A stretch of DNA of 64,000 nt from Mitsuaria sp. GD03876 (GCF_029840635.1 NZ_JAOCCU010000024.1:1-64000); one strand, 5' to 3'; counted from the stretch's first letter, positions 17,317 through 26,731 are shown. Numbers and translations: made by a program. The notes: generated by a model from the sequence alone, not told the origin.

Positions 17317-18265
17317 CGCGCCGGACCTGCTGTGCCTGGGCGAGGCGCTGACCGACCTGCTGCAGCAGGCCGACGCCGACCAGTGGGTCAGCCGCGTCGG
17401 CGGCTCGACCTGGAACGTGGCGCGGGCGCTGGCCTCGCTGGGCGAGCGCGCGGCCTTCGCCGGCGCGGTCAGCCGGGACCTGTTCGGCGACGCGCTGATG
17501 CGGGCGAGCGAGGCGGTCGGGCTCGACACCCGGCTGATGCAGCGCGCCGATCGCGCGCCGCTGCTGGCGATCGTCGAGCATGGGGAACCGCCGCGCTATT
17601 TCTTCGTCGGCGGCGACAGCGCGGACCTGGCCTTCGATCCCGAGGCGCTGCCCGAGGGGTGGTCCGGCCAGGCGCGCTGGGCGCACTTCGGCGGCATCAG
17701 CCTGGCGCGCGAGCCGCTGGCCACGCGCCTGGTCGCGCTGGCCGAGCGGCTGAAGGGGTAGGGCGTCTCGATCAGCTACGACCCCAACTACCGCACGCTG
17801 ATGGCCGAGGGCTACACGCCGACGCTGCACCGCATGGCCGCGCTGGCGGACGTGATCAAGGTGTCCGACGACGACCTGCGCGGGCTGTTCCCCGGGCTCG
17901 GGCTGGATGACGCGATGGCGCGGCTGCGCGCGCTGAATCCAGCGGCGATGCACCTGCTGACGCGGGGCGGCGGCGTGGCCTACCTGTCGCGCGGCGAGGC
18001 CGCCTGCATGGCGCGCGCGCCGGCCGTCGAGGTCGCCGACACCGTCGGCGCCGGCGACGCGGCGATGGCGGGCCTGCTGCAAAGCCTGCACCGGCATCCG
18101 GACCGCGCGCTGCGGGCCCACCTGCACGCGGCGCTGGCGGCGGGATCGGCCGCGTGCCTGCAGCGCGGCGCGACGCCGCCCGACGCGGCGACCGCGCGGC
18201 GCCTGTTCGATCAACTGCAGGCGACCGACGACGCGCGGCCGGCCACCGCCGGCGAAGGTCCCTGA
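17309..18265 (+). pseudogene. PfkB-family sugar kinase split by an in-frame amber codon
   Basis: Translation starts at 17309 inside the epimerase stop region and reads as a PfkB/ribokinase-type kinase (LCLGEALTDLL, then GGSTWNVARALASLGERAAF) for 150 residues, then meets TAG at 17759-17761. The very next codons continue the same protein in the same frame (GVSISYDPNYRTLM), down to the catalytic anion-hole motif DTVGAGDAAMAG and a normal C-terminus near 18265. The full protein would be about 318 residues. The first half lacks the catalytic Asp, so it should be inactive unless the TAG is read through. A sequencing error is the simplest alternative. A single base change from AAG or CAG would explain it. 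Confidence 0.85.
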
Positions 18266-18359
18266 GCGGGCGCCGATCCTTTTCAGAAACCCGGCGCGGC
18301 GCGAGCCGACGCCAGGACCCCAACGCCACGATCCCGTGGCCACAACAGGAGACAGACGC

Positions 18360-19628
18360 ATGAAGACGATGACCTGGAACCGCCGCGCGCTGATCGCGGC
18401 CGCGGCGCTCGCGACGCTGGGCGCGGCCGCCGGACCGGCGCGGGCCGGCGACCTGGAGGTGCTGCACTGGTGGACCAGCGGCGGCGAGGCCAAGGCCATT
18501 TCCGGCCTGAAGGACGCGCTGCAGGCCAAGGGCCATCGCTGGAAGGACTTCGCGGTGGCCGGCGGCGCGGGCGACGCGGCGATGACGGTGCTGAAGTCGC
18601 GGGCGATCTCGGGCAACGCCCCGACCGCGGCGCAGATCAAGGGCCCGCTGCTGCAGGACTGGGCGGCCGAGGGCATGCTGGCCAACATCGACGACGTGGC
18701 CAAGGCCGAGCACTGGGACGAGCTGCTGCTGCCGGTGATCAGCAACATCGTGAAGTACCAGGGCCACTACATCGCGGTGCCGGTGAACGTGCACCGGGTG
18801 AACTGGCTGTGGATCAACCCGGCGGTGATGAAGAAGGCGGGCGTCAAGCCGCCGACGACCTGGGACGAGTTCTTCGTCGCGGCCGACGCGCTGAAGAAGG
18901 CCGGCGTGACGCCGCTGGCGCACGGCGGCCAGTCCTGGCAGGACTTCACCACCTTCGAGACGGTGGTGCTGGGCACCGGCGGGCCGGAGTTCTACCGCAA
19001 GGCGCTGGTGCAGCTGGACCCGGCGAGCCTGAAGAGCCCGACGATGGAGAAGTCGCTGGCGACCTTCCGCCGGCTGAAGGCCTACACCGACCGCAACGCG
19101 CCGGGCCGCGACTGGAACCTGGCCACCGCGATGGTCATGAAGGGCGAAGCGGCGATGCAGATCATGGGCGACTGGGCCAAGGGCGAGTTCCTGGCGGCCG
19201 GCAAGGTCGCGGGCAAGGACTTCCTGTGCGTGCCGGCGCCGGGCACGGCCAAGGGCTACACCTTCAACGTCGACTCGTTCGCGATGTTCAAGGTCAAGGG
19301 CGAGGCCAACCAGCAGGCGCAGCGCGACATGGCCGTGGCGATCATGTCGCCGGCGGTGCAGGAGTCGTTCAACCTGGAGAAGGGCTCGATCCCGGTGCGC
19401 AAGGGCGTGAACCTGGCCAAGTACGACGACTGCGCCAAGGCGTCGGCGGCGGACTTCGCGGAAGCGGGCAAGGCCAACACGCTGCTGCCGTCGATCGCGC
19501 ACGGCATGGCGGTCAAGGCCGCCGCCGAGGGTGCGATGAAGGACGTGGTCAGCCAGTTCTGGAACAGCGACGCGATCACGCCGGCGCAGGCGATGGACCG
19601 GCTGGTGGCGGCGGCCAAGACGCAGTGA
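18360..19628 (+). CDS. ABC sugar-transport substrate-binding protein
   Basis: A 422-residue family 1 solute-binding protein starting at ATG 18360 after AGGAG at 18347-18351; the GTG at 18336 is a weaker start. The N-terminus is a Tat/Sec-like signal peptide (RRALIAAAALATLGAAAGPA, cleavage after ARA about residue 29). The mature part opens with LEVLHWWTSGGEAKAISGLK, the hallmark of sugar-binding proteins such as those for glucose, mannose or oligosaccharides. No permease or ATPase gene follows; the next gene, after a 268-bp gap with tandem repeats, encodes an unrelated phosphatase. It must borrow transport subunits from elsewhere or be a remnant. Confidence 0.93.
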   Translation: MKTMTWNRRALIAAAALATLGAAAGPARAGDLEVLHWWTSGGEAKAISGLKDALQAKGHRWKDFAVAGGAGDAAMTVLKSRAISGNAPTAAQIKGPLLQDWAAEGMLANIDDVAKAEHWDELLLPVISNIVKYQGHYIAVPVNVHRVNWLWINPAVMKKAGVKPPTTWDEFFVAADALKKAGVTPLAHGGQSWQDFTTFETVVLGTGGPEFYRKALVQLDPASLKSPTMEKSLATFRRLKAYTDRNAPGRDWNLATAMVMKGEAAMQIMGDWAKGEFLAAGKVAGKDFLCVPAPGTAKGYTFNVDSFAMFKVKGEANQQAQRDMAVAIMSPAVQESFNLEKGSIPVRKGVNLAKYDDCAKASAADFAEAGKANTLLPSIAHGMAVKAAAEGAMKDVVSQFWNSDAITPAQAMDRLVAAAKTQ

Positions 19629-19747
19629 CGGCGAGGCAGGCGGCGTGAAGATGCCGTGAAGGCGGGCGGGGCGCGGGCGCGGTGATCCACCAGGCGGGAG
19701 GCGCATCGCGGCCCGCTGCCCACGGCCAGCGGCCAACGGCCCAAGGC

Positions 19748-19805
<58 letters not shown>

Positions 19806-19896
19806 CCGGCTGCCCGAGCGTCGCGTGGTGCGTGGGAGCGGTTGTCCCGCGCACCGGGTGCCATCAGGGGCATGGCGCGGCGGGTAGCATGTCCGC

Positions 19897-20682
19897 ATGA
19901 GCTCGACAACGCCTGACCCCGTCGCCGCCTTGTTGCGGCATGCCGCCACGACCTGGATCGCGCCGCGTTTCCGCCACCTGGCGGACGACGAGGTGATGGA
20001 GAAGGCGCCCGGCGAATGGGTCACGACGGTCGACCGCGACGTCGAGGCCTTCCTGACGCCGGAACTGCAGGCGCTGGTGCCCGGATCGCGCGTCGTCGGC
20101 GAGGAGCAATGCGCCGAGACGCCGGAGCTGCTCGACCAGCTCGACGAAGGCGCGGTCTGGCTGGTGGATCCGCTGGACGGCACCTTCAACTTCATCTCGG
20201 GGCGCGAGCCGCTGTCGTCGATGGTGGCGCTGCTCGAGGACGGCGTGGCCGTCGCCGCCTGGATGCTGGATCCGATCGCCGGCGTGCTGCATCACGCGCG
20301 GCGCGGGCAGGGCGCCTGGCGCGAAGGCCAGCGGCTGCGCGCGGCCGCCGGCCCGGGCTTGAAGCGAGCGGTCGTCAAGACGCGTTTCCTGCCGCAGGAC
20401 CACCAGGCGCGCATCGCGACCTGGTCCGGCGTGGAATTGCTGCCGGGGCTGAACTGCGCCGGCGCGGAGTATCCGGCGCTCGTCGAAGGCGCCTTCGACG
20501 CCACCGTGTACTGGCGCAAGCTGGCCTGGGACCACGCGCCGGGCACGCTGTTCATCACCGAGGCGGGCGGCGTCGCGGCGCGTTTCGACGGCACGCCGTA
20601 CCGCGCGGGCGACCGGCAGCCGGGCCTGCTCGTGGCGCGCAGCCCCGAGGTGTGGGACGAGGCGGCCGCCGCCTGGCGTTGA
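19897..20682 (+). CDS. Inositol monophosphatase-family phosphatase
   Basis: A 261-residue Mg-dependent phosphatase of the IMPase/FBPase fold. Metal-binding motifs are in order: GEEQ (around 69), WLVDPLDGTFNF (around 87-98, the DPLDGT signature) and WDHAPGTLFITEAGG (around 210-224, the WDxAAG-like motif, here with His-Ala-Pro-Gly). Substrates in this family include inositol phosphates, 3'-phosphoadenosine phosphate and histidinol phosphate; the sequence does not settle which. It follows the repeats after the sugar locus and is likely its own transcription unit. Confidence 0.88.
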   Translation: MSSTTPDPVAALLRHAATTWIAPRFRHLADDEVMEKAPGEWVTTVDRDVEAFLTPELQALVPGSRVVGEEQCAETPELLDQLDEGAVWLVDPLDGTFNFISGREPLSSMVALLEDGVAVAAWMLDPIAGVLHHARRGQGAWREGQRLRAAAGPGLKRAVVKTRFLPQDHQARIATWSGVELLPGLNCAGAEYPALVEGAFDATVYWRKLAWDHAPGTLFITEAGGVAARFDGTPYRAGDRQPGLLVARSPEVWDEAAAAWR

Positions 20683-20745
20683 GCCGGGCGGGTGCGTCAC
20701 GATCCAGATGCCCGATCAGAGACCCGGCCGACCAGGAGCCCAACG

Positions 20746-21159
20746 ATGAACGCTGACGTGAACGAAGGCGATGCGACCCCCGGCGCCGACCCGCTGCTGC
20801 AGGGGTCCTGCCACTGCGGTGCCGTGCGGCTGACGCTGCCTGAGCGACCGGAGAAGGCGACCGCCTGCAATTGCTCGCTGTGCCACCGGATCGGCGGCAA
20901 GTGGGGCTACTTCGAGTGGGGCACGGTCCGCATCGAGGACGACGGCGGCGCGCTGACCGAGTACGTGTGGGGCGACCGATGCCTGCGCACGATGCGCTGC
21001 CGGCACTGCGGCTGCGCGACGCACTGGGAGCCGATGACGCCGAAGGCGGGCGACCGGCACGGCGTCAACCTGAACATGTTCCCGCGCGCGCTGCTCGACC
21101 AAGTGCGCGTGCGTCGCTTCGACGGCGCGGAGACGTGGAAGTTCATCGATCCGGAGTGA
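20746..21159 (+). CDS. GFA/CENP-V-family zinc protein
   Basis: A 137-residue protein starting at ATG 20746 with AGGAG at 20733-20737. Zinc-ligand cysteines are clear: GSCHCGAVRLT near residue 20, CNCSLCHRIGG near 45 and CRHCGCATHWEP near 83, the pattern of the GFA (glutathione-dependent formaldehyde-activating enzyme-like) family. Members fold around two zinc ions; few have a proven enzymatic role, so only the fold is claimed. It follows the phosphatase by 63 bp and may be co-transcribed. Confidence 0.9.
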   Translation: MNADVNEGDATPGADPLLQGSCHCGAVRLTLPERPEKATACNCSLCHRIGGKWGYFEWGTVRIEDDGGALTEYVWGDRCLRTMRCRHCGCATHWEPMTPKAGDRHGVNLNMFPRALLDQVRVRRFDGAETWKFIDPE

Positions 21160-21194
21160 GGCGCCGAGGCAGGGCGATCGGCCGCCGATGGCGT

Positions 21195-21271
21195 GATCGG
21201 CAATCGGCAATCGGTGATCGGTGATCGGTGAACGGTGAACGGTGAACGGTGAACGGTGATTGGTGATCGGG
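21195..21271. repeat. Degenerate 8-bp tandem repeat (GGTGATCG/GGTGAACG)
   Basis: Nine or so units run between the GFA gene and the MFS gene, grading from CGGCAATC through GGTGATCG to GGTGAACG. A weak sigma-54-like match (GGAACGCCGATTGCC, 21283-21297) follows but is only 14 bp from the MFS start, so I do not call a promoter. Confidence 0.85.
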
Positions 21272-21310
21272 TAAGGCCGGGCGGAACGCCGATTGCCGCC
21301 TTCGCCGTCG

Positions 21311-22780
21311 ATGACGGCTTCTCTGGATATCGCTCGCAGGCTGGATCGCCTGCCGTGGTCGCGCTGGCATTGGCGCGTGGTGCTCGCCCTGGGCGTGGCC
21401 TGGGTGCTCGACGGGCTGGAGGTCACCCTCGTCGGCTCCGTCGGCGCGGTGCTGGAACGACCTGACACCCTCGCGCTGACCGCCGTGCAGGTCGGCTGGT
21501 CCGGCTCGCTGTACCTGGCCGGCGCGATCGTCGGCGCGCTGGTGTTCGGGCGGCTGTCCGACCGGCTCGGCCGCAAGCGCTTGTTCCTCGCCACGCTGGC
21601 CGTCTACGCCGTCGCCACGCTCGCCACCGCGTTCTCGACCGATTTCACCTTCTTCGCGCTGTGCCGCTTCGTCACCGGGCTGGGCATCGGCGGCGAATAC
21701 GCCGCGATCAACTCCGCGATCGACGAGCTGGTCCCCGCGCGCGTGCGCGGCCGCGTGAACCTGGCCATCAACGGCAGCTTCTGGATCGGCGCGGCGCTCG
21801 GGGCGGCCTCCAGCCTGCTGTTGCTGCATCCGGACGTGCTCGGTCCGGTGCAGGGCTGGCGCGTCGGTTTCGCGATGGGCGCGCTGCTCGCGGTCGGCAT
21901 GGTGCTGGTGCGGCGCCATGTGCCGGAAAGTCCGCGATGGCTGCTTCGCCATGGCCGGGCCGAGGAAGCGCACCGGATCGTGGCCGAGATCGAGGCGGAG
22001 GTCGCCGCCCAGCACGGCCCGCTGCCGCCGCTCGAGCCGACCCCGCAGCGCGAGCACCGCCGCGGCGTGCCCGAGATGCGCGAGGTGCTGCACGTGCTGC
22101 TGCGCCGCTACCGCGCGCGCAGCGGCGTCGCGCTGTCGCTGATGCTGGCGCAGGCCTTCTTCTACAACGCGATCTTCTTCAGCTACGCGCTGGTGCTGAC
22201 GCGCTTCTACGGCGTCGCCGACCACCGCGTGGCGCTCTACATCTTCCCGTTCGCGCTGGGCAACGTGCTGGGGCCGTTGCTGCTGGGCCCGCTGTTCGAC
22301 CGCGTCGGCCGGCGGCGGATGATCGCGCTGACCTATTCGCTGGCGGGCGTGGGACTCGCGGCCACCGGCGTCGCGTTCGTCTCGGACGTGCTGGACGCGC
22401 GCTCGCAGGCGCTGTGCTGGTCGGTGGTGTTCTTCTTCGCCTCGGCGGCGGCGAGCTCCGCCTACCTGACGGTCAGCGAGATCTTTCCGCTCGAGATGCG
22501 GGCGATGGCGATCGCGATCTTCTATGCGGTCGGCACCGGCGCCGGCGGCTTCGCCGCGCCGCTGTTCTTCGGCTGGCTCGTGGAGAGCGGTCTGCGCGCC
22601 AACGTCGCGATCGGATATGGGATCGGCGCGTTCCTCGTGATCGTGGCCGGGCTGCTCGCGCTGCGTTTCGGCGTGGACGCGGAGTGCAAGCCGCTGGAGG
22701 AGATCGCGCCGTCGATGGACCGCCCGCCGGAAGCGACTCCGATCGCAGGCGCCCCCACTGGAGGTTCAGCTCATCGTTGA
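21311..22780 (+). CDS. MFS transporter (sugar/organic-acid class)
   Basis: A 489-residue, 12-span inner-membrane carrier. The family signature between spans 2 and 3 is VFGRLSDRLGRKRLFLATLA, and the span-4 region reads CRFVTGLGIGGEYAAINSAI, as in the sugar/metabolite:H+ symporter (AAHS/SHS-like) families. The second copy of the loop signature is FDRVGRRRMIALTYSLAGVG. Start chosen at ATG 21311 (MTASLDIARRLDRLPW); a TTG 18 bp upstream is less likely. Substrate unknown. It seems to be a single-gene unit. Confidence 0.9.
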   Translation: MTASLDIARRLDRLPWSRWHWRVVLALGVAWVLDGLEVTLVGSVGAVLERPDTLALTAVQVGWSGSLYLAGAIVGALVFGRLSDRLGRKRLFLATLAVYAVATLATAFSTDFTFFALCRFVTGLGIGGEYAAINSAIDELVPARVRGRVNLAINGSFWIGAALGAASSLLLLHPDVLGPVQGWRVGFAMGALLAVGMVLVRRHVPESPRWLLRHGRAEEAHRIVAEIEAEVAAQHGPLPPLEPTPQREHRRGVPEMREVLHVLLRRYRARSGVALSLMLAQAFFYNAIFFSYALVLTRFYGVADHRVALYIFPFALGNVLGPLLLGPLFDRVGRRRMIALTYSLAGVGLAATGVAFVSDVLDARSQALCWSVVFFFASAAASSAYLTVSEIFPLEMRAMAIAIFYAVGTGAGGFAAPLFFGWLVESGLRANVAIGYGIGAFLVIVAGLLALRFGVDAECKPLEEIAPSMDRPPEATPIAGAPTGGSAHR

Positions 22781-22824
22781 GCACAATCTCCGGCCATCGA
22801 TGTGGATCGGGACGGAGGCACGCG

Positions 22825-23928
22825 ATGAGGATCCTGCTTGTAGCGCTGGCATTGCCGGCCATGGCGATCGCCGCGGCGACCCTGGGTACACCGGATCTCG
22901 TGGTCGAGGAGGGTGTCGCGATGCGATCGGCGCGAGCGGGGCATCAGGCGACGCCGTTGGGCGGCCAGGTGTTGATCACCGGTGGCTGCGCACGCTCGAG
23001 CTGCGAAGCGATCCAGGCTTCGGCCGAACTCTTCGATCCGGTCTCGGGCCGTTTCGCGCCGATCGCCGGAATGCGGGACGCCAGGGTGTCCCATGCGTCC
23101 GCGCCCATCGTCGATGGCGGCGCGATCGTGGCCGGCGGCTGGAACGGCACGTCGACGATGACCTCGATCGAACGCTATGACAGGGCCGCGCGTCGCTTCG
23201 TGCCGGCGGCGCCGCTGTCGACGCCGCGCATGGACTTCACCGCCACAGCGCTGCGCGGCGGCGAGGTCCTCCTGGCTGGCGGCGCGACCGCCACCAACCG
23301 GCCGACGGATGTGGTGGAGCGATACGACCCGGCTTCGGACAGGACACGCGTCACCGGCGCCATGCACACGCCGCGCGCTCACCATGCCGCGGTGCGGCTG
23401 AACGACGGGCGGGTGCTGATCGTCGGCGGGCTGGTCGCCCGCAGTACGTCGACCGCGTCGGCGGAGCTGTTCGATCCGGCGGCCGGACGCTTCACGCCGA
23501 CGGGCGCGTTGACCCAGCCGAGATGCAAGCTGGCGGCGCTCCTGCTGAAGGATGGGCGAGTGATGGTGCTGGCCGGTTCCTCCGACTGCAACGACCGCCA
23601 CCGCCTCGCGACGACGGAGATTTACGACCCGGCGTCGGGGGCGTTCACGCCCGGCCCCGCACTGCTGAATCCTCGCTACAAGATTGCGAGCGCCGCCGCC
23701 GTGCTCGACAGCGGCGAGGTGATCGTCGCTGGCGATGCGGACGACGTGGAGTTGTGGCGCCCCGGCACCGACCGCTTCGTCCAGCTGCGCGGCGGCGTCG
23801 CGGCGGGTTATGCCTTCAGCACGGCGACGGCGTTACCCGGCGGTGGCGTGCTGATCGCTGGCGGCTACGACGCCGACATCGTGCCGACATCGCGCAGCTG
23901 GCGCGTTCGCTTCGCCTCCGCGCGCTGA
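22825..23928 (+). CDS. Exported Kelch-repeat beta-propeller protein
   Basis: A 367-residue protein starting at ATG 22825 with GGAGG at 22814-22818. Residues 1-20 are a signal peptide (MRILLVALALPAMAIAAATL). The rest consists of about six Kelch-type repeats of some 50 residues, each with a Gly-Gly doublet and a YDP/FDP turn (VLITGGCARSSCEA, EVLLAGGATATNRPTDVVERYDP, VLIVGGLVARSTSTASAELFDP). Cysteines in repeats 1 and 5 could form disulphides in the periplasm. Such propellers bind ligands or other proteins; no enzymatic residues stand out. It looks monocistronic. Confidence 0.85.
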   Translation: MRILLVALALPAMAIAAATLGTPDLVVEEGVAMRSARAGHQATPLGGQVLITGGCARSSCEAIQASAELFDPVSGRFAPIAGMRDARVSHASAPIVDGGAIVAGGWNGTSTMTSIERYDRAARRFVPAAPLSTPRMDFTATALRGGEVLLAGGATATNRPTDVVERYDPASDRTRVTGAMHTPRAHHAAVRLNDGRVLIVGGLVARSTSTASAELFDPAAGRFTPTGALTQPRCKLAALLLKDGRVMVLAGSSDCNDRHRLATTEIYDPASGAFTPGPALLNPRYKIASAAAVLDSGEVIVAGDADDVELWRPGTDRFVQLRGGVAAGYAFSTATALPGGGVLIAGGYDADIVPTSRSWRVRFASAR

Positions 23929-23982
23929 GCGGAACGCCGGGTCCTCCCGGAGCCGATCCGCGCTTGACGACAATCGCGCCCC

Positions 23983-24324
23983 ATGGACCTCCTCAAGACG
24001 CTCGCCCTGTTCATCGTCACCGCGCTCGCCGAGATCGTCGGCTGCTACCTGCCTTACCTCTGGCTGAAGCAGGGGAAGTCCATCTGGCTGCTGGTGCCGG
24101 CGGCCGCGAGCCTCGCCCTGTTCGCGTGGCTGCTGTCGCTGCATCCGACCGCCGCCGGCCGCGTCTACGCCGCGTACGGCGGCGTCTACATCGGCGTGGC
24201 GATCCTGTGGCTGTGGCTGGTCGACAAGATCACGCCGACGCCGACCGACTGGCTCGGCGTGGCGGTGTGCGCCGTCGGGATGGCGATCATCATGTTCGGG
24301 CCCAGGGCCGCGAACGCGGGCTGA
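23983..24324 (+). CDS. YnfA/UPF0060-family small membrane protein
   Basis: A 113-residue protein with four membrane helices, beginning [20 protein letters not shown] and ending [15 protein letters not shown]. The [14 protein letters not shown] and [20 protein letters not shown] segments are diagnostic for the UPF0060 (YnfA) family, distant relatives of small multidrug resistance transporters. Transport function in this family is suggested but not firmly proven. It lies 54 bp after the Kelch gene and converges with the glycosyltransferase pair. Confidence 0.93.
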   Translation: MDLLKTLALFIVTALAEIVGCYLPYLWLKQGKSIWLLVPAAASLALFAWLLSLHPTAAGRVYAAYGGVYIGVAILWLWLVDKITPTPTDWLGVAVCAVGMAIIMFGPRAANAG

Positions 24325-24340
24325 GCGCCCGCCAGGCGCG

Positions 24341-25270
24341 TCAGCGCCGGCCGAGCCAGCGCCGCACGCGGCGCTTCCAGTCCAGCCACTGGCGATGGCG
24401 CGAGCGGTCGATCCGCTTGACGTCGATCAGCGTCAGCTCGCCGCAGGCCGACATCGTGTGCAGGCCGCTGGTGAACTCGCCATGCGCGAGGTCGCCGGTG
24501 AAGGTCTCGGGCAGCGCCCGGACCTCGACCGCCTCCGGCGACAGCCGGTCGAAGCGCACCCAGCGCGTCGCGCCGCCGTAGCCGTTGCGGCTGTCCTGCA
24601 CCGGCAGCGTCACCAGGCCGTAGGCGCCGATGAACGGCGTGCCGGCGGGCCGGGCGCCGTCCTGCGCCGAACGCACCGGATTGGCCCGGTGCGGCGTCCA
24701 CGGTCCCTGCAGCGACTCGGCGAAGGCGACGTGCAGCTCGCGCTGGTCGCGCTTGTCCGGCCCGATGACCGCGTAGAACATCCACCACAGCCCGTCGTGG
24801 CGCAGCAGCGAGGCATCCACCGCGCGCACGCCCGGCAGCAGCGCGCAGACCCGTTCCCATCGCTCCCAGCGCTCGGCGCCGTCCACCGCGCGGTACAGCG
24901 CGACTTCCTCGGCCTGGCTGGACTCGGGGACCATCCACACCTGGCCGTCGTGCTCGAACACGAACGGGTAGGACAGATGCACCGGCAGTTGCAGCACCGG
25001 CCGCGGCGCGCTCCACGCGCCGTCGCGCAGGCTCAGGGTCAGGCGTTGCAGGTCGGCGCGCTTGGTCCGGTAATCGAAGTTCTCGACGAACACATGCAGC
25101 TCGTCGCCCTCGCGCAGCGCGAACGGATCGGCGTAGTAGCGCCAGTCGCCCGCCGGCGGCATCCAGACGATGCGGTCGCGCAGTTCGCGCAGCCGCTCGG
25201 GGTTCAGCCGGTCCAGGCGCTCGGGGACGACGCCGACGGTCCAGAAGTCCGACTTCGGCCGCTTAACCAC
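24341..25270 (-). CDS. GH43-like beta-propeller glycan protein (GINT1 N-terminal-like)
   Basis: A 309-residue cytoplasmic protein with the five-bladed propeller signatures WRYYADPFALREGDELHVFV, VPESSQAEEVALYRA and VDASLLRHDGLWWMFYAV. These match the domain found at the N-terminus of plant glucosamine inositolphosphorylceramide transferases and in bacterial glycan-locus proteins that sit beside transferases. It overlaps the glycosyltransferase by 8 bp, so the two act together, probably in building a surface polysaccharide or glycolipid. The reaction is unknown. Confidence 0.72.
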   Translation of the reverse strand: MVKRPKSDFWTVGVVPERLDRLNPERLRELRDRIVWMPPAGDWRYYADPFALREGDELHVFVENFDYRTKRADLQRLTLSLRDGAWSAPRPVLQLPVHLSYPFVFEHDGQVWMVPESSQAEEVALYRAVDGAERWERWERVCALLPGVRAVDASLLRHDGLWWMFYAVIGPDKRDQRELHVAFAESLQGPWTPHRANPVRSAQDGARPAGTPFIGAYGLVTLPVQDSRNGYGGATRWVRFDRLSPEAVEVRALPETFTGDLAHGEFTSGLHTMSACGELTLIDVKRIDRSRHRQWLDWKRRVRRWLGRR

Positions 25271-26339
25271 GCGCGTCTTCCACGCGCAGGTCCGCCATGT
25301 CGTGCACCGCGACGCCTTGCCGCGACAGCACGTCCTGGTACAGCCCCAGCGTGGCCCGCACCGCCGTGGAACGGTCGTAGCGGTCCATGTCGTAGTCCAC
25401 CGGGCGGCGGCCGCCGCGCAGGCGCTGCTCGAGCGCCTCGGCGATCGCCACGCCCATCGCCGGCGCGTCGTCGACCGGCACGATCGCCGATCGCGCCGGG
25501 TCCAGCATCTCGCGCGCGCCCAGCGTGGCGGTCGCCACGATCGGCAGCCGCGCGCGCATCGCCTCCAGGATCGCCAGCGGGAACTGCTCCTCGCGCGACG
25601 AGGACACGTACAGGTCCATCTCGGCCAGCAGCTCGTCGACGTTCCAGCGGAAACCCAGCAGGTGGATGCGCGGATCGTCCTGGCGCAGCGCCTCGAGTTC
25701 GGCGCGCTGCGGGCCTTCGCCGATCAGCACCAGGTGCGCCTCGGCCGGGGCATGGCGGCGGAAGGCCTCGATCAGCGTGTGCATGCCCTTGGCCGCGTGC
25801 AGCCGGCCGACGCAGCCGATGACCAGCGCCGAGGCCGGCAGCCCGAGTTCCAGGCGCAGCGAGCCCGAGGCCGCCTTCGCGGCGCAGGCGCCGGGGTTGC
25901 GCTCCGGGGCCCAGTTGTAGATGACGCGATGCATGCCGCCGTATTCCTTCAGGTGACCGACCTGCGCCGAATTGACGCACACCAGCGCGTCCATTCGCGC
26001 GTGATGGTGGGCCTTATAGCCCACATGGAGGGTCCCCACCCGCGCGCTCTGCTTGGCGGCGGCCACCGCCTTGCAGGCCGGGCCGAGGTGGCCGTGGACG
26101 ATGTCCGCGCCGAGCCGGGCCGCCAGCCGCTTCACCCGCGCCCCGCGCAGCACCGGCAGCCGCAGGCCGTGGTACCGCACGCGCGGGTCCAGCGCATGAC
26201 GGACTGCGGAGCCCGAGGGGCCGATCACGTGGACCGTGTGACCCAGCGCGGCCTGGGCGTTGGCCAGGTCGACGCAGTGATGCTCGCCGCCGGCGATACG
26301 GGAAGAGAACACCACGTGAACGATGGAAAGTGCGCGCAT
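25263..26339 (-). CDS. Family 4 glycosyltransferase (GT-B fold)
   Basis: A 358-residue retaining glycosyltransferase. The N-terminal Rossmann half opens with SIVHVVFSSRIAGGEHHCVD; the nucleotide-sugar half has VIGCVGRLHAAKGMHTLIEA and the EX7E motif region SSSREEQFPLAILEAMRARL (about 265-285). Such enzymes add sugars from UDP/GDP donors to lipid-linked or surface glycans at the cytoplasmic face of the membrane. It leads the two-gene operon with the propeller protein. The AT-rich stretch just upstream is its probable promoter. Confidence 0.93.
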   Translation of the reverse strand: MRALSIVHVVFSSRIAGGEHHCVDLANAQAALGHTVHVIGPSGSAVRHALDPRVRYHGLRLPVLRGARVKRLAARLGADIVHGHLGPACKAVAAAKQSARVGTLHVGYKAHHHARMDALVCVNSAQVGHLKEYGGMHRVIYNWAPERNPGACAAKAASGSLRLELGLPASALVIGCVGRLHAAKGMHTLIEAFRRHAPAEAHLVLIGEGPQRAELEALRQDDPRIHLLGFRWNVDELLAEMDLYVSSSREEQFPLAILEAMRARLPIVATATLGAREMLDPARSAIVPVDDAPAMGVAIAEALEQRLRGGRRPVDYDMDRYDRSTAVRATLGLYQDVLSRQGVAVHDMADLRVEDARG

Positions 26340-26731
26340 GACGTCGAAACGGCAAAAAGGCTAAAAAACGTTCGGAGTCTATTTCTTAACAATCAGCAAT
26401 ATAACTAGTCGTACCCCGTACTCGAAGGGGGCGCGGCTTGCAGGAATCGAAGGGGTGTGCGCAATTCCCCGTCCACTGTTGACGCGAAGCGAACAGATCG
26501 GGTGCCGGGACGACGGGAAACGCGCGGAGCGGCCGCGCCGGGTGGCGGGGCGAAGGGAATTGGTTCGGTGCCGGAACGGCCGGCGCGACGAAGCGCAGAT
26601 TGACTGGGATGAGCCGCAGATATGACCAGCTACCCCCAGTGGTATTGAAGTTAAGCTAGCGCGCCTTTTTGCGCCCTGCGCACGAAAAACACATCTTTAC
26701 GCCACCCGCCACGTTCTCCGGAGCCCGCTTC
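26340..26731. other. 392-bp intergenic region with an AT-rich island
   Basis: Positions about 26352-26410 are markedly AT-rich for this genome (runs such as CTAAAAAACG and CTTAACAATCAGCAATATAA) and most likely hold the promoter for the leftward glycosyltransferase unit. The remainder is GC-rich with no supported gene. A second AT-richer patch at 26635-26700 probably holds the promoter of the efflux operon. Confidence 0.55.

Noticed and set aside
21283-21297. Sigma-54-like promoter before the MFS gene
   Set aside because: GG and GC spacing fits, but transcription would begin about 3 bases before the start codon and the -24 block is weak; it serves as an example of background matches.
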